Below, one piece after another: positions 54,846 to 64,000 of a stretch of DNA of 64,000 nt. The DNA is from Lumbricus rubellus (taxonomy: Eukaryota; Annelida; Clitellata; Crassiclitellata; Lumbricidae). Both the position numbers and the translations under genes were made by a program. The stretch is taken from positions 60,168,863 through 60,232,862 of the forward strand of contig OX243811.1 in assembly GCA_945859605.1 (NCBI GenBank), read 5' to 3'. The first letter of the stretch is position 1; each line of letters opens with the position of its first letter. Under the pieces are notes generated by a model. That model saw only the letters and a program-made list of their open reading frames with translations. It had not been told where the DNA came from and did no database searches.

Positions 54846-55243
54846 ATTAGTGAATATATAACGCGTATGCATGTGCATAGGTGGGTGTCTGTGTATGTGT
54901 GTATGTGTGTGTCTGCGTGTGCGCGCGCGCAGGTTTGTGTGTGTCGCATTAGTCCATGATATCACAACGCGCCTTGATTCATGATCCGGCTTGCCAAAAT
55001 TAATTCGATAAGCTTAACCGCGTACACTGTAGCTCTAACCCTAACCGACCCTCACGACACCTAACCTGACCCTACCGACCCTCACGACGCATGTCTTATA
55101 CATACATTTATTGCTATTTCAGGCATAACTTTTGAATGGCGTGGAATATCATTACAAAATTTACCTCAAAATGTGCGTAAATGAACTTCCTACGATTACC
55201 TACAATATCATAATTTTTATACTCTAGAACGAGGGTGAAAAAA

Positions 55244-55322
55244 ATTCCGGCGCCAAAACGTCCGGCGCCAAATCGGTAGCGCCAAAACGGCGGCGCCAAA
55301 ACGTCCGGCGCCAAAACGTCCT
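55244..55322. repeat. GGCGCCAAAACGTCC short tandem repeat
   Basis: About five imperfect 15-bp units with core ggcgccaaaacgtcc. Comparable in style to the arrays at 8253-8300 and 29680-29781. Confidence 0.75.
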
Positions 55323-56144
55323 GCTTCGAGCTCAATATATTTGGCGCTCCATAGCGACTTTCCTATAGTTTCCCTGAATTGAGAGGAAATGGTGTCGCTC
55401 TAAACGCAAAGAATAATATATAAATGCATCTAATGAAAGAATGAATGAATAGATTTTTGTTCTCTATGTCTAACCATCAGCGCAGAATAATTATGTGCAG
55501 CAAAGTAAATGAAGCGTGAATGCGTGATGTTATTCGATATAGACGAGTACAAAAGCGCAAACGACTGCTACGACAAACGTTTTAGTCTCATAGAAACCCA
55601 ACGAGGCCGATTACGTTACAAATGCAATGCCTTTGTAACATCGGTCGTTCCGTTATTATATTATATTAAGTTTTATTAACCCAATGAATGACTAGAAGCC
55701 TTTGCTCCGTCGTGTGCTTACATGTCTAACATCCGACGTGTCGACGTTTAGTGTTTCCGGACCCTATCAATCAATTTCGATGAATTGACAGTAGGCCTAC
55801 AGTTGCTGAGGAAACAAACAGTCTATTCTCTGGACTGTTATCAACGACCAATATTATTAGCATAGCTGCATAGGCTACTCACTGAAATAGACTACATAAT
55901 TATATATTCACATTTTCTCGTCTATATTTATATTCGTGTTGTGATTGGAAACATGATTGAAACCCAAGAAGGGGACAGCAGATTTTGATGCAGACCTTCG
56001 ATATTCCCAGCAGCATTTCTTTATAAAAAAAGTATAGCACGCGTTGATACACTCCGATAGCCTACACTTAATTCTGTGAACAAACAGGTAGCCTAATGCT
56101 TGCGAACATGATTGCAACGCCTGCATCCTTCAATCTCAACCAAT

Positions 56145-56400
56145 CAATCAGAATTTATATAGCGCCACTTCAAGGTACCTTCTCAGAGTTACTGACTTAC
56201 ATAATACCATACAATGCAACTGTATTTATTTATATCCTGCCTCAATATTGGAGAAGTGCACACAAGACCATCGGACAGAAGAACATCGATGGTGCAATTG
56301 TAAGTGAAGGATTTACCCAAGGTATTCAGACAGTAGCATCCTTTGTGGAGACTCAAAGACGAATGCGCTACTTAACAGCTTGTTACATGTTTAACGACAC
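56145..56400 (-). mobile_element. SINE-related fragment, minus strand
   Basis: The minus strand carries ccttgggtaaatccttcac, the same body as the SINEs at 28130 and 41588, and ends in gcgctatataaattctgatt, followed by a TGATTGAT-type tail. The box B region is not clear. Confidence 0.5.
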
Positions 56401-57354
56401 TGCCACATCAAAGACGATTAGTATCGCCCTCCTCCTTTATCCAGGCTTTTAACTGGCAATGGCAGAAAACAACCAGTGGCGGAGTTGTTCTATTTATTTA
56501 ACAAACAGAGCGCTCTATTTAATTTGTCACTTGGTGTCTGTTTAACGCGCCATGTTTGATAGGCCTATTTTCTATTTTTATCTTCTTTATGAAAAAGTTT
56601 GAATGGTTGACTGTGACCGTTTAATTTGTCACGCGTATGCGGCTACCCACTTGCTCGTATGGCTTCTTCGTGATTCTTTTGATATATTTGACCTCTGCGT
56701 TGCGCAATTGACCCTAAATGGTATAAATGCCAAAACACAGATTTTGTTGGCAGATTAAGCGTATTACCAAATACCAGATGTTGCCGGTTATCAGCAGAAG
56801 TGGCATCGAACACGTTGTATTTTCTTATTGGAACACAGTGGTCAGGCAGCTTAGCACTGTGTAGCACTGTGTAGCCTATTTAAAGGTTTCCATGTAGGCT
56901 ATTAATAGTCTATAGTGGAGTATACTATGGTGCATGGCTTATTTCTGTTTCAGAAGCAATATAACTTTGTTTTACTTGACCAGGCTTGCCAGATGGGCTT
57001 AGAGCATGGCAGTGGATTATGTAGAATAGAGCAGAACAGTTGATAATTATTATTGATATAATTGTGCCTATCAAATATATATATATATATATAATTAATA
57101 TATATTATTATAGTGCATATGTAAGCCTACATGATTATCCATTGCTTCATAAGCATAGGCATGTAAAGATGGATTATGCATCAAGACCTCTTCATGCACA
57201 TAATTTTTATGCACTTTATGATGTCGATAGTAATTCCTCCCTCTCCGAGGTGACTGCATCGAGCACCGAAGCAAAAGGCTGGCTACCAATCAGACTGCTT
57301 CATTTTTGCTTCATCAATCATCATGCTTCCTCATTCAAAAACGTCTTGCTCGTC

Positions 57355-57360
57355 TATATA
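57355..57360 (+). promoter_or_regulatory. Possible TATA box of gene 5
   Basis: TATATA in ctcgtctatatagctgc lies 91 bp before the start codon, the right distance for a core promoter with a short 5' UTR. No other support. Confidence 0.35.
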
Positions 57361-57445
57361 GCTGCTGCAGCTTAAAATAGCATCTGCAAACGTTTAAGAC
57401 TAATCAGTTATACGATTCTTAACCTGTGTAATCTTTTCTAATGCA

Positions 57446-57790
57446 ATGAAGGTTGTAAACCGTTGCACGCTACTGCTTAATATTGCTGCATTAGTAATCT
57501 TAGGACACACAGCAGTTGTCTTGAAAACATTCGAAAGAACAAGACTTCTCAATGAGTCTGTGATCTGCGTCCTTGATGACCCGTCGCTGGTCATTTCTTA
57601 CGACGAGTTGTTTCTCAATCGTTCAGGAAACACAGGTTTCTGTGATTCTCCACTTGCTCTGTGTGCCTGGCAATGCACCATCAGAACAAACTGCACAAAC
57701 TTCAACTTAAAGGACGACCAGAAGACGTGCGAACTTTTCGACTTTAAGCCACAGCGATGTTCAAGTTTGTCTGGATGTACTCATCTGCAG
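57446..57790 (+). CDS. Lectin gene 5 exon 1: signal peptide and PAN/Apple-like domain
   Basis: 115 codons to the donor gtaagt, phase 0. Leader LLLNIAALVILGHTAVV. The PAN cysteines lie in FCDSPLALCAWQC, NCTNFNL, TCELFDF and SGCTHLQ. Longer than the other paralogs by about 14 residues. Confidence 0.8.
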
Positions 57791-60700
57791 GTAAGTCTAA
57801 TATAAAACGATTCTAATTCATGATTTTTTGATACCATTACAACCTTGTTCGCTGGGTCCATAGCTGGCCATAAGCTGCCTCCAGTTGCACAATGCGAGCG
57901 CGTTTTGGGTAGGTCTAATGTCTATTTCCGAAGCACAATCTGTTAATGCATTATTACATGTTAGATACAACGCTATAAGCCACAGATGTAAGCGCCATAG
58001 CAATTGCTAGTTACTTAATTAAAATTAACAGGAAGGTCTTTCACTTTAAATTCAAACAGATGTCATTAAACTTTCGGGACCCATAGACTAAGCTTATTGC
58101 ATATTAATCAAAAGACCATATGGAGTCTGTTCTTACTTCTTGTATTGTACCCGGTATATTTTGTCATATTTCTGCCTAACCCTGATTTGACTCTAGTCCC
58201 AACTCTTAGAGCTATTTCTATAGGGGATCTGTGGCCTATTGTGGAAATACGGGGCCAAACCTATGTGCTATTGTGTATTTCCAGATTTCTGGTCTGAAGA
58301 GCTGTCCGCAACCAGGTAGGTCTAAGTGGCTATAATGTTTTGACGATATAGCCTAGGTAATTAAATTCCGAAAAGCACATAAGTATAATTTTATTCTCAC
58401 ATTATTTGCTTCAAAAGAAAAGAAATTAACTAAGTAGGCTACCTTTACTCGTGACTTAGAATTTACTATCATGATCTAAACTGCAACTAGGATTATCGAT
58501 TAGGCCTATACACTAAACAGTATTGATTTAAGTTCTTTGACAAGCCAACTCAATCTGCTTACCAAGTTTCAATGTAGGCTACAGAATGTTAACAACACAT
58601 GCCATTTATAGTTTAATGTCTTCTGTTACTGAGTGGAGTAGGCTAAGTATACCTAGATATCGACGTACAACCTCATATGGGCTATACGGGGAAACGAGAT
58701 AGTTGTCGATGTACTGACACATCGATGCATAATCATATAGGCCTAATCATAATGTATGCATCTACCTAAGTAATACATAATTTATATCACCCGTTCAATA
58801 AAACTGTTCAGAAGCGTTTCCCCACCCAAGCACGACCAAAGAGAAAAGTCGTGAGTTGTATTTATATTCGTTTAGTTGAAAATGAGACAATTCCTGGTGA
58901 CACACGGCACCCGGTTACATGTCCGAAATGTAAAATAAAACAAAGAAATAATATAGGTAAGTATAGTAATCATAATGTAATAAAAACATAAAAAATATAT
59001 AAAATAAAGCAATGAAGCGGCAGCCATGAAAGGCGCCTATCTGTCTGGTTGTTGATGTTAAATGTTAGAGGAAAAGGGTTCTTGAGTAAACATTAGGCTA
59101 TGTTCTGATAATGGTGACTGTACTCGAAAGGATAAAATTGCCGATGTTGTACTCTGAGTCAAATTCGTAGTAAAAGTGTATAGATCTAGTGCATAGAAAA
59201 AAGAGTTGAACAAACAGATCCCTCTGAAAAGAACGCATATCTTAGGGAAACTATTAAAAAAGATGGACCCAGAATCGAGAAAGCCCTGTTCTGTCTGATG
59301 ACTGTTTGCACATGTGTAACCACAAAATGACCTGCTCTGGAGGACGAGTGCAGACAGCGGCGACTAGAGCAAAGCGAAGATGTGGCCCAATTTAGGAACT
59401 AAGTCTTGTCCAAACAAACGATGAGACGCCGGCAGAACCGGTTCCAGGGTTGCAATCGAACCACGGGAGCCCAAAGTAAAAGGAGGAGCAGTAGTCTAAT
59501 CGATTAACGACAAAGGTAGGACCTATGAATGAAGGTGGTAACAGGAGAGGAGTCGAGAGAACGGGAGACAAGAAATAGAAGCAGGAGCGACTCAATGAAG
59601 TAATATGATCCACAAAAGACATAATAAGCTATTCATAAATAGGCCTATATTAAATATATATATATATATTTCTAAATATATATTGACCGATTTTGCGTAT
59701 GCAATATGCACTAGCCAATCGATCCCAGCAAACACTTAGAAGGTTGCAATTTTAACAAATATTGCATCACCCTGAGATGAGTCCATAAATTTTTCTTTTC
59801 GTTGCATGGACCAACTAGCCTACTGTTAGGTTTATCAAACAGGCAGGGCATGTGCATTGGGTCAATATGGTATCATGACACAAATTTCTTGTCAGACATG
59901 AAAAACAAGTGTCAGACTCTTTGTTCTATTCTATACCAGTTTAGTATGTTGTAGAGAAACACACATTAATTTTGTATAAGCTTACATAGGACACCCGCTG
60001 ACCTTTTACTTGCCCTACATTTTTGGCAAGTCTGCACTAGATCAGACTAAACATCGGTTTCAATTGATGTATCAAAGTGTCGGAGACTATCCATGTAAAG
60101 AGGCAGCCTGTGAGAGAACTGATTGACCAGAGCCACGTCAGAGTCCAGTGAGCAGTGACTTCATTGTTTTCCATTTTGTAGAATTGCATCTCAACTGTTC
60201 CCAGAACGCTTCTGGTGCTGGCCTGTTTGTTGGAGATTTTCTTAAGCTAACTTGCTATGTTACATACACTGGTATGGTCACACCTTCAATACAATGGACG
60301 GACAACAATAGTCTGATCACAAATGCAACCACAACGTCGACTGAGGACCTCATTTCTTCGTTTATTCTGATACCAGCATTTATGAACTTTACTCCTCCAA
60401 TTACGTTCAAGGTTAATGTCATCAACTCCACAAACAATAATTATTCGTGGACTTCAGAAAGTATTCCAGTTGGTATGTGTACTTTTTCTCTTTTATGGGT
60501 AGTTAGAATAAATCCTTCCAGAATACCCAGTGTACGTTGCTTAGCCCAGGACATTTAGCAACCATAATCATGGAGATCCTTTTTTATGCCCATAATACAG
60601 GGATGCATTAAAACCGTGTCGAACTGGGATGCTTAGTCTTAAGGAAACCAACCTAAGACAGTTCGGGTACTCCGGGACATAATGACTGAACCCAAATAAG

Positions 60701-61717
60701 TATTGATGTAAGTCATGACACAGTGATGACGCAGACGTTGACTATGCTAATAGCGATGACACTGAGTTGACACAGATTACATCTTAAGTTACTATCTAGT
60801 GAAATCCAAGGCCTAATGAAGATAAGCATGATCATAATACTTTAACCGAATCCGAGATGCATTTACATCCTTCGTTTCTTCAGGTTGCCCACCAGGTTTT
60901 CGGTCATCAATCGGATCAAACACGTGTTATGTTGTGATTTATAAGAAATATAACTGGAAAACGTCTGTTCAGATGTGTGAACAGCTAAGAAGTGGTTCAT
61001 ATCTAACTGCTATAACCAGCGATGCTGAGCAAATGGCCATCACGAACTACCTGAATCACCAGAACTGTTAGTATAATAATAATTATTATGGTTCAATGCA
61101 TGCATATTATAATTAGCCTATATGTCTTTAGGATTGATTCATTAATGAGGTCTATATAGCGCCCCTTAAAAGTTGCTACTTAGTAGCGCTCCCCACCCAA
61201 CCTCGGCTGAAATGGACGCATGAAAATCGATGCAAAAATTATGATTTGAACTTTTTTATCGCAATTAAAATAGGGGTGTCATAGACATTGCTAAACAATG
61301 CATATTATTGACATTGCATAGCACCGTTTCAACGCTTTTGACGCTTTTGGGGTCTTTCAAACTCAGTTAATCCTTTGTTTCTTACTCTATTGTGAGTTGT
61401 TTAACACTGACCTTGAAGGTTGAACCTTTGTCTAATAACCACTAAATATAATTATTATATAGGTCTGGTGCAATGTTGCCACAACGATCTCAATGACTTA
61501 ATTTTATCCAAGTCATTGTACGCAAAGAGTTTAGCAGCAGTAAAAGCTTTGTGTTAACTGCATTCAATTGGTTGTACATATCGAGACTGTTGTGTTTAAT
61601 AATTATGCTATGGAAAATAATTATGTGGAGCAAAATGCTGAGCTTCGTTGGGTAATCCAATGTTTCTTATCCAATGTTCTGTTCTGATCCAATCCTAAAT
61701 GAACTATAGGCTAATCT

Positions 61718-61762
<45 letters not shown>

Positions 61763-63287
61763 CGATGATGATGATGATGATGACGATGATGATGATGTTC
61801 TCTGCCCATAGGCAGGTTCTGTGGCTTTCGCCATCCAGGGATGAGATGAGTGAGGTGGTTTCCCGTTGCCTTTCCCACAGATAATGATACAGATAATGAT
61901 GGGTATGCAACTTGTCTAAGGTCGCTCTGCAGCAACTTGCGCCTCTGCGTCCCACACGTGCTAGCCCGAGATATCTAAATCTCTGAATGTCAACTCCCAG
62001 CCCGGGGCTTGAACCGCAGTCCGTTGCAACCAACAGACCTATGCTCAGTATGCTGCTCTCGCTTACCGGCGTAGCTAACTAGGCTATTCTTATCTAATGC
62101 AATATTGTTTAGTCTAATTTCATGATTTTACAATGTATTAACGCCAGTGTAGATGACGAACAGGTGAAATTGCAAGGTAGTCCTAAGTCATAGTAGGGTA
62201 AGATGAAGCAGCAGTTAGGCTGCGGAGTTAAGCACGTTTACCTTGATGTTTATAGGCCTACTTAATACCTGAAGGTTTAAATGGCGATGGTAGAACGACC
62301 TGAGTTGGGCAAAGAATCCTAAAGTGTTGAATTTTGAGCCAGCTGAGGAGAAGATCCGAGAGCCCAGCAGCTCATGAGTGCGGTCACAGCAAGAGTTTCA
62401 GCGTCCACTGCATCGGTGTAGGCTAATCTTTCAGCTTCTGTCAGAGAAAGTTATCGTCAGATCACTTGTGAATTGTAATGTAAAATCTTGTCCCTAGCAT
62501 AATATAAGTCGCACACGTACAGAGGCGCCGCCAGGATTTTTTTCTGTACGCACAATACACTAGGATTTTTTTCTGTACGCACAATACAACTTGCACAAAA
62601 TAATATGAAGCGAACAGCGATCGATACGAGCTTATATATATTATATATATTATATGTATGTATATACCGTATATGCCTACAGTACCTGGCGAATATGAGG
62701 TATCACCAGCAAAAGCATTTTGCTCCATTTTTGGTGTACGCATAAAGGTAATTTTGGATGTTAAAAGTGGTGACGCTTTTTTTAGCCTTTCCGCGCTGTA
62801 CGCACTTGCGTAAGTGCGTACGCCTAACGGCGCCCCTGCACACGTATAATAATAGGCCTAGGCCCTACTTCATTATTAAAGCAGACAACGAATGGTGCTA
62901 TTCTACTGCAGGTTTTTTAAGTCTGCAGTTTTAATTCACGCCGGTTTAACTTTATTTCTTTTGCAACGCTGTAAACTTACTGTCTTTCGTTGCGTTCCAG
63001 TGGCTGTGTGTTCAGATTCAACCGGGTATATCGGTGGCCATGTGATCTGGACGAGCTACCAGCGGATAGACCCGACCAGCTGCAATGACACGTATTCTCC
63101 TTTCGTATGGAAGCCAACTTCAAGCACAATAATCGAGGACAACTACACGCTTTGGAAGCCTGGCGAACCCAACTGCTTTACGCCACAGGAAGTGTGCATG
63201 TTTGAGCCATCAACGTTTGGTTACGGTGGTGTGGACGGCGATTGTAGTCTTGGCTTCTGTCCGCTTTGCGAGTACGGACCTTTTTAA
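57446..63287 (+). CDS. Lectin gene 5: divergent secreted PAN-Ig-CTLD protein
   Basis: Exons are 57446-57790, perhaps 58285-58315, then 60182-60472, 60884-61066 and 63001-63287. With the mini-exon the phases run 0, 1, 1, 1 as in the other genes, and the product is 378 residues without a stop. Without it the phase 0 donor would meet a phase 1 acceptor and the frame would break, so some linking exon is required. Signal peptide, PAN/Apple, one Ig domain (Ig2 type) and CTLD are present; I found no Ig1 exon. The lectin half carries EPN (GEPNCF), the mannose-type motif, but lacks WND (GVDGD). Sequence identity with genes 1-4 is low outside motif positions, so this is an older paralog. Confidence 0.75.
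58285..58315 (+). CDS. Lectin gene 5 candidate 31-nt mini-exon
   Basis: Preceded by gtgtatttccag and followed by gtaggt. It reads ISGLKSCPQP and shifts phase 0 to 1, exactly what the missing Ig1 exon does in the other genes. Proposed from splice signals and phase only. Confidence 0.4.
58790..58860 (-). mobile_element. LINE 3'-end remnant, minus strand
   Basis: The minus strand reads TFLFGRAWVGKRF and a stop, matching the LKTVLFSRGWVGSAS end of the CR1/L2-like LINE. Lies in the gene 5 intron. Confidence 0.55.
59392..59525 (-). mobile_element. LINE RT remnant, minus strand
   Basis: The minus strand encodes VVNRLDYCSSFYFGLP, the CR1/L2-like motif seen as VVSRLDYCSALYVGLP at 5540-5590. Together with 58790-58860 it may be one broken copy. 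Confidence 0.65.
60182..60472 (+). CDS. Lectin gene 5 exon 3: Ig2-type domain
   Basis: Acceptor attttgtag, donor gtatgt, 291 nt, phase 1 to 1. Has LNCSQNAS near the start, LKLTCYVTYTG at strand B and SIQWTD at strand C, and no F-strand cysteine, just as Ig2 of genes 2-4. Several sequons. Confidence 0.75.
60884..61066 (+). CDS. Lectin gene 5 exon 4: CTLD first half
   Basis: Acceptor gtttcttcag, donor gttagt, 183 nt, phase 1 to 1. Encodes CPPGFRSSIGSNTCY, YNWKTSVQMCEQL and YLTAITSDAEQ. Confidence 0.8.
61138..61205 (-). mobile_element. LINE 3' end fragment, minus strand
   Basis: Contains tatatagcgcc followed by agcgctccccacccaacctc, the reverse complement of the GWVGSA-coding end and gcgctatat tail of the CR1/L2-like family. 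In gene 5 intron 4. Confidence 0.5.
61719..61796. repeat. (GAT)n microsatellite
   Basis: About 25 GAT units with a few GAC. It abuts the minus-strand SINE-like element at 61800, so it is likely the tail of that element. Confidence 0.85.
61800..62085 (-). mobile_element. tRNA-like SINE with (ATC)n tail, minus strand
   Basis: On the minus strand a box A-like ggtaagcgagagcagcatac is followed by a box B-like GGTTCAAGCCCCGGG about 60 bp on, then a body running into the (ATC)n tract. It is a different family from the SINE at 28130. Confidence 0.55.
62520..62838. mobile_element. hAT MITE (319 bp) with CAGAGGCGCCGCC ends
   Basis: Begins CAGAGGCGCCGCCAGG, ends ACGGCGCCCCTG; CACACGTA on both sides (62512-62519, 62839-62846). 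In gene 5 intron 4. Confidence 0.85.
63001..63287 (+). CDS. Lectin gene 5 exon 5: CTLD second half
   Basis: Acceptor gcgttccag, 287 nt, stop TAA 63285-63287. Reads IWTSYQRIDPTSC, PFVWKP, LWKPGEPNCF (EPN motif), VCMFEPS, then GVDGDCSLGFC and CPLCEYGPF. The cysteine pattern is kept; WND is absent. Confidence 0.8.
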
Positions 63288-64000
63288 ACCTACTGGTCCG
63301 ATGAGTTATAAATGGATGACGTTGTTTGGCTGAATTTACTGATGCACTGACAGTGATATTTAACACCAACTGTGTGTATGTTGTAGAATGTGAACTTTTG
63401 ACTTGCATTAATTAGTAAAAGGTTACTTACCCTTACTTACCTATTTTTCGGACGATGAAGCAATCGCTCAGATCTTATGATTGTGAGTTTACGTAATAAT
63501 TATTATTTGGCTATTTTTCGAACATTTTGCTGTGCATATTTTTTCAATTAATAAAGAACTATTTAATTCCACTGAATAGCTTTTCCCCTCTTATGCCACT
63601 TCTAGGTGTCCTGACAAGGGAATTTTCGAAACTTTTATACAGCCAGTTTATCAGAATCTGAGCTGATTCATGCGTAGTATGAACAAATGGCAGAGCAGTG
63701 AGTTTTTCTGAAAATCAAGGGATCCTTCAGACTAGACAAAATAAATTAATAGACTAAGTTTCTTTTTCACAGGATAAAGCCTGCCTGTCTCAAGAACGCA
63801 GGCCAGGGCCGGATTAAGCTCTCGGGGGGCCCGCCACCATATTCTCCGGGGGCCCTTAATCTACCTTGACCTTCCGTCACCATGGTCCTCAGAACTTCCT
63901 CTCACATGTTAAATTGTTATTGCATGCCTATAATTGATTAATCACGAATATGAGCCCTGAAATGAATCATATGATGAGAAATGTCTTTGAAATGACAGCC
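63288..64000. other. 3' flank of gene 5
   Basis: Poly(A) signal aataaa near 63550 is a fair end for the gene 5 transcript. At 63806 a CAGGGCCGGATTAAGC end marks one terminus of another hAT element of the 22087/42176 family that runs beyond a clear partner. No other gene is seen. Confidence 0.5.

Larger units (their letters stand above)
54846..57354. other. Intergenic DNA between the LINE remnant and gene 5
   Basis: Holds a TG/CG dinucleotide run (about 54890-54945), a GGCGCCAAAACGTCC repeat (55244-55322), a SINE fragment (56145-56400) and a short AT run (57075-57105). Otherwise no coding signal is seen. Confidence 0.5.

Noticed and set aside
55030..55085. Telomere-like ctaaccctaacc string
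   Set aside because: Only two or three units before the sequence changes to ccctcacgac; too short for an interstitial telomere array.
56096..56452. 118-codon open frame
   Set aside because: Overlaps a minus-strand SINE-like body and tail; codon content shows no protein family.
61699..61935. Poly-Met and poly-His/Ile peptides
   Set aside because: Translation of a (GAT)n microsatellite.

Overview
This is eukaryotic, repeat-rich, AT-rich DNA with split genes, most likely from a marine invertebrate. A mollusc, and within it a gastropod, is my best guess: the resident gene family (PAN/Apple, immunoglobulin and C-type lectin domains) resembles the variable Ig-and-lectin secreted immune molecules described from gastropods. 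That taxonomic guess is an inference and is not decisive. The words TAGGCCTA and AGGCCT are scattered through nearly all the non-coding DNA. I saw no bacterial operon, rRNA or bona fide tRNA gene.

The backbone of the window is a tandem array of five paralogous plus-strand lectin genes, here called genes 1 to 5. Each has the exon plan signal peptide plus PAN/Apple | Ig1 | Ig2 | CTLD first half | CTLD second half, with conserved splice phases 0, 1, 1, 1. Gene 1 is represented only by its last exon (4489-4769). Gene 2 (10607-15447) has its last exon split by a retro-insertion that brings a stop codon. Gene 3 (24831-31122) reads intact. Gene 4 (37000-43636) is intact apart from a changed acceptor AG at exon 2. 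Gene 5 (57446-63287) is a divergent paralog that lacks Ig1, may have a 31-nt mini-exon in its place, and carries an EPN rather than QPD-type sugar motif. Sequence upstream of genes 2, 3 and 4 is also recognisably duplicated, so the array grew by segmental duplication of units about 12 to 14 kb long.

Mobile DNA fills the space between and inside these genes. At the left edge is a Ty3-related retrotransposon with the unusual order protease-integrase-RT-RNase H (Gmr1-like) and a 520-bp 3' LTR, sitting in the last intron of gene 1. Other elements are CR1/L2-like and RTE-like LINE fragments, tRNA-derived SINEs, many hAT-type elements with 8-bp target duplications, mariner-like elements with decayed transposase, one MITE with a 9-bp target duplication, a possible 62-bp piggyBac-type miniature, foldback elements and a TTATCTGATGTTC minisatellite.

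The most striking item is a complete 8,876-bp Polinton/Maverick-like element (43896-52771) just downstream of gene 4. It is bounded by a 6-bp target duplication (CCTATC) and by terminal inverted repeats whose outer 309 bp read identical. It holds ten uninterrupted plus-strand ORFs packed in 6.9 kb: an IAP-type RING protein, packaging ATPase, small basic protein, unknown protein, integrase with chromodomain, two tandem copies of a probable capsid-associated protein, a pVI/pX-like basic protein, a probable major capsid protein and an adenain-like protease. It has capsid, packaging, maturation and integration genes but no family-B DNA polymerase, which is the best candidate here for an under-described system.
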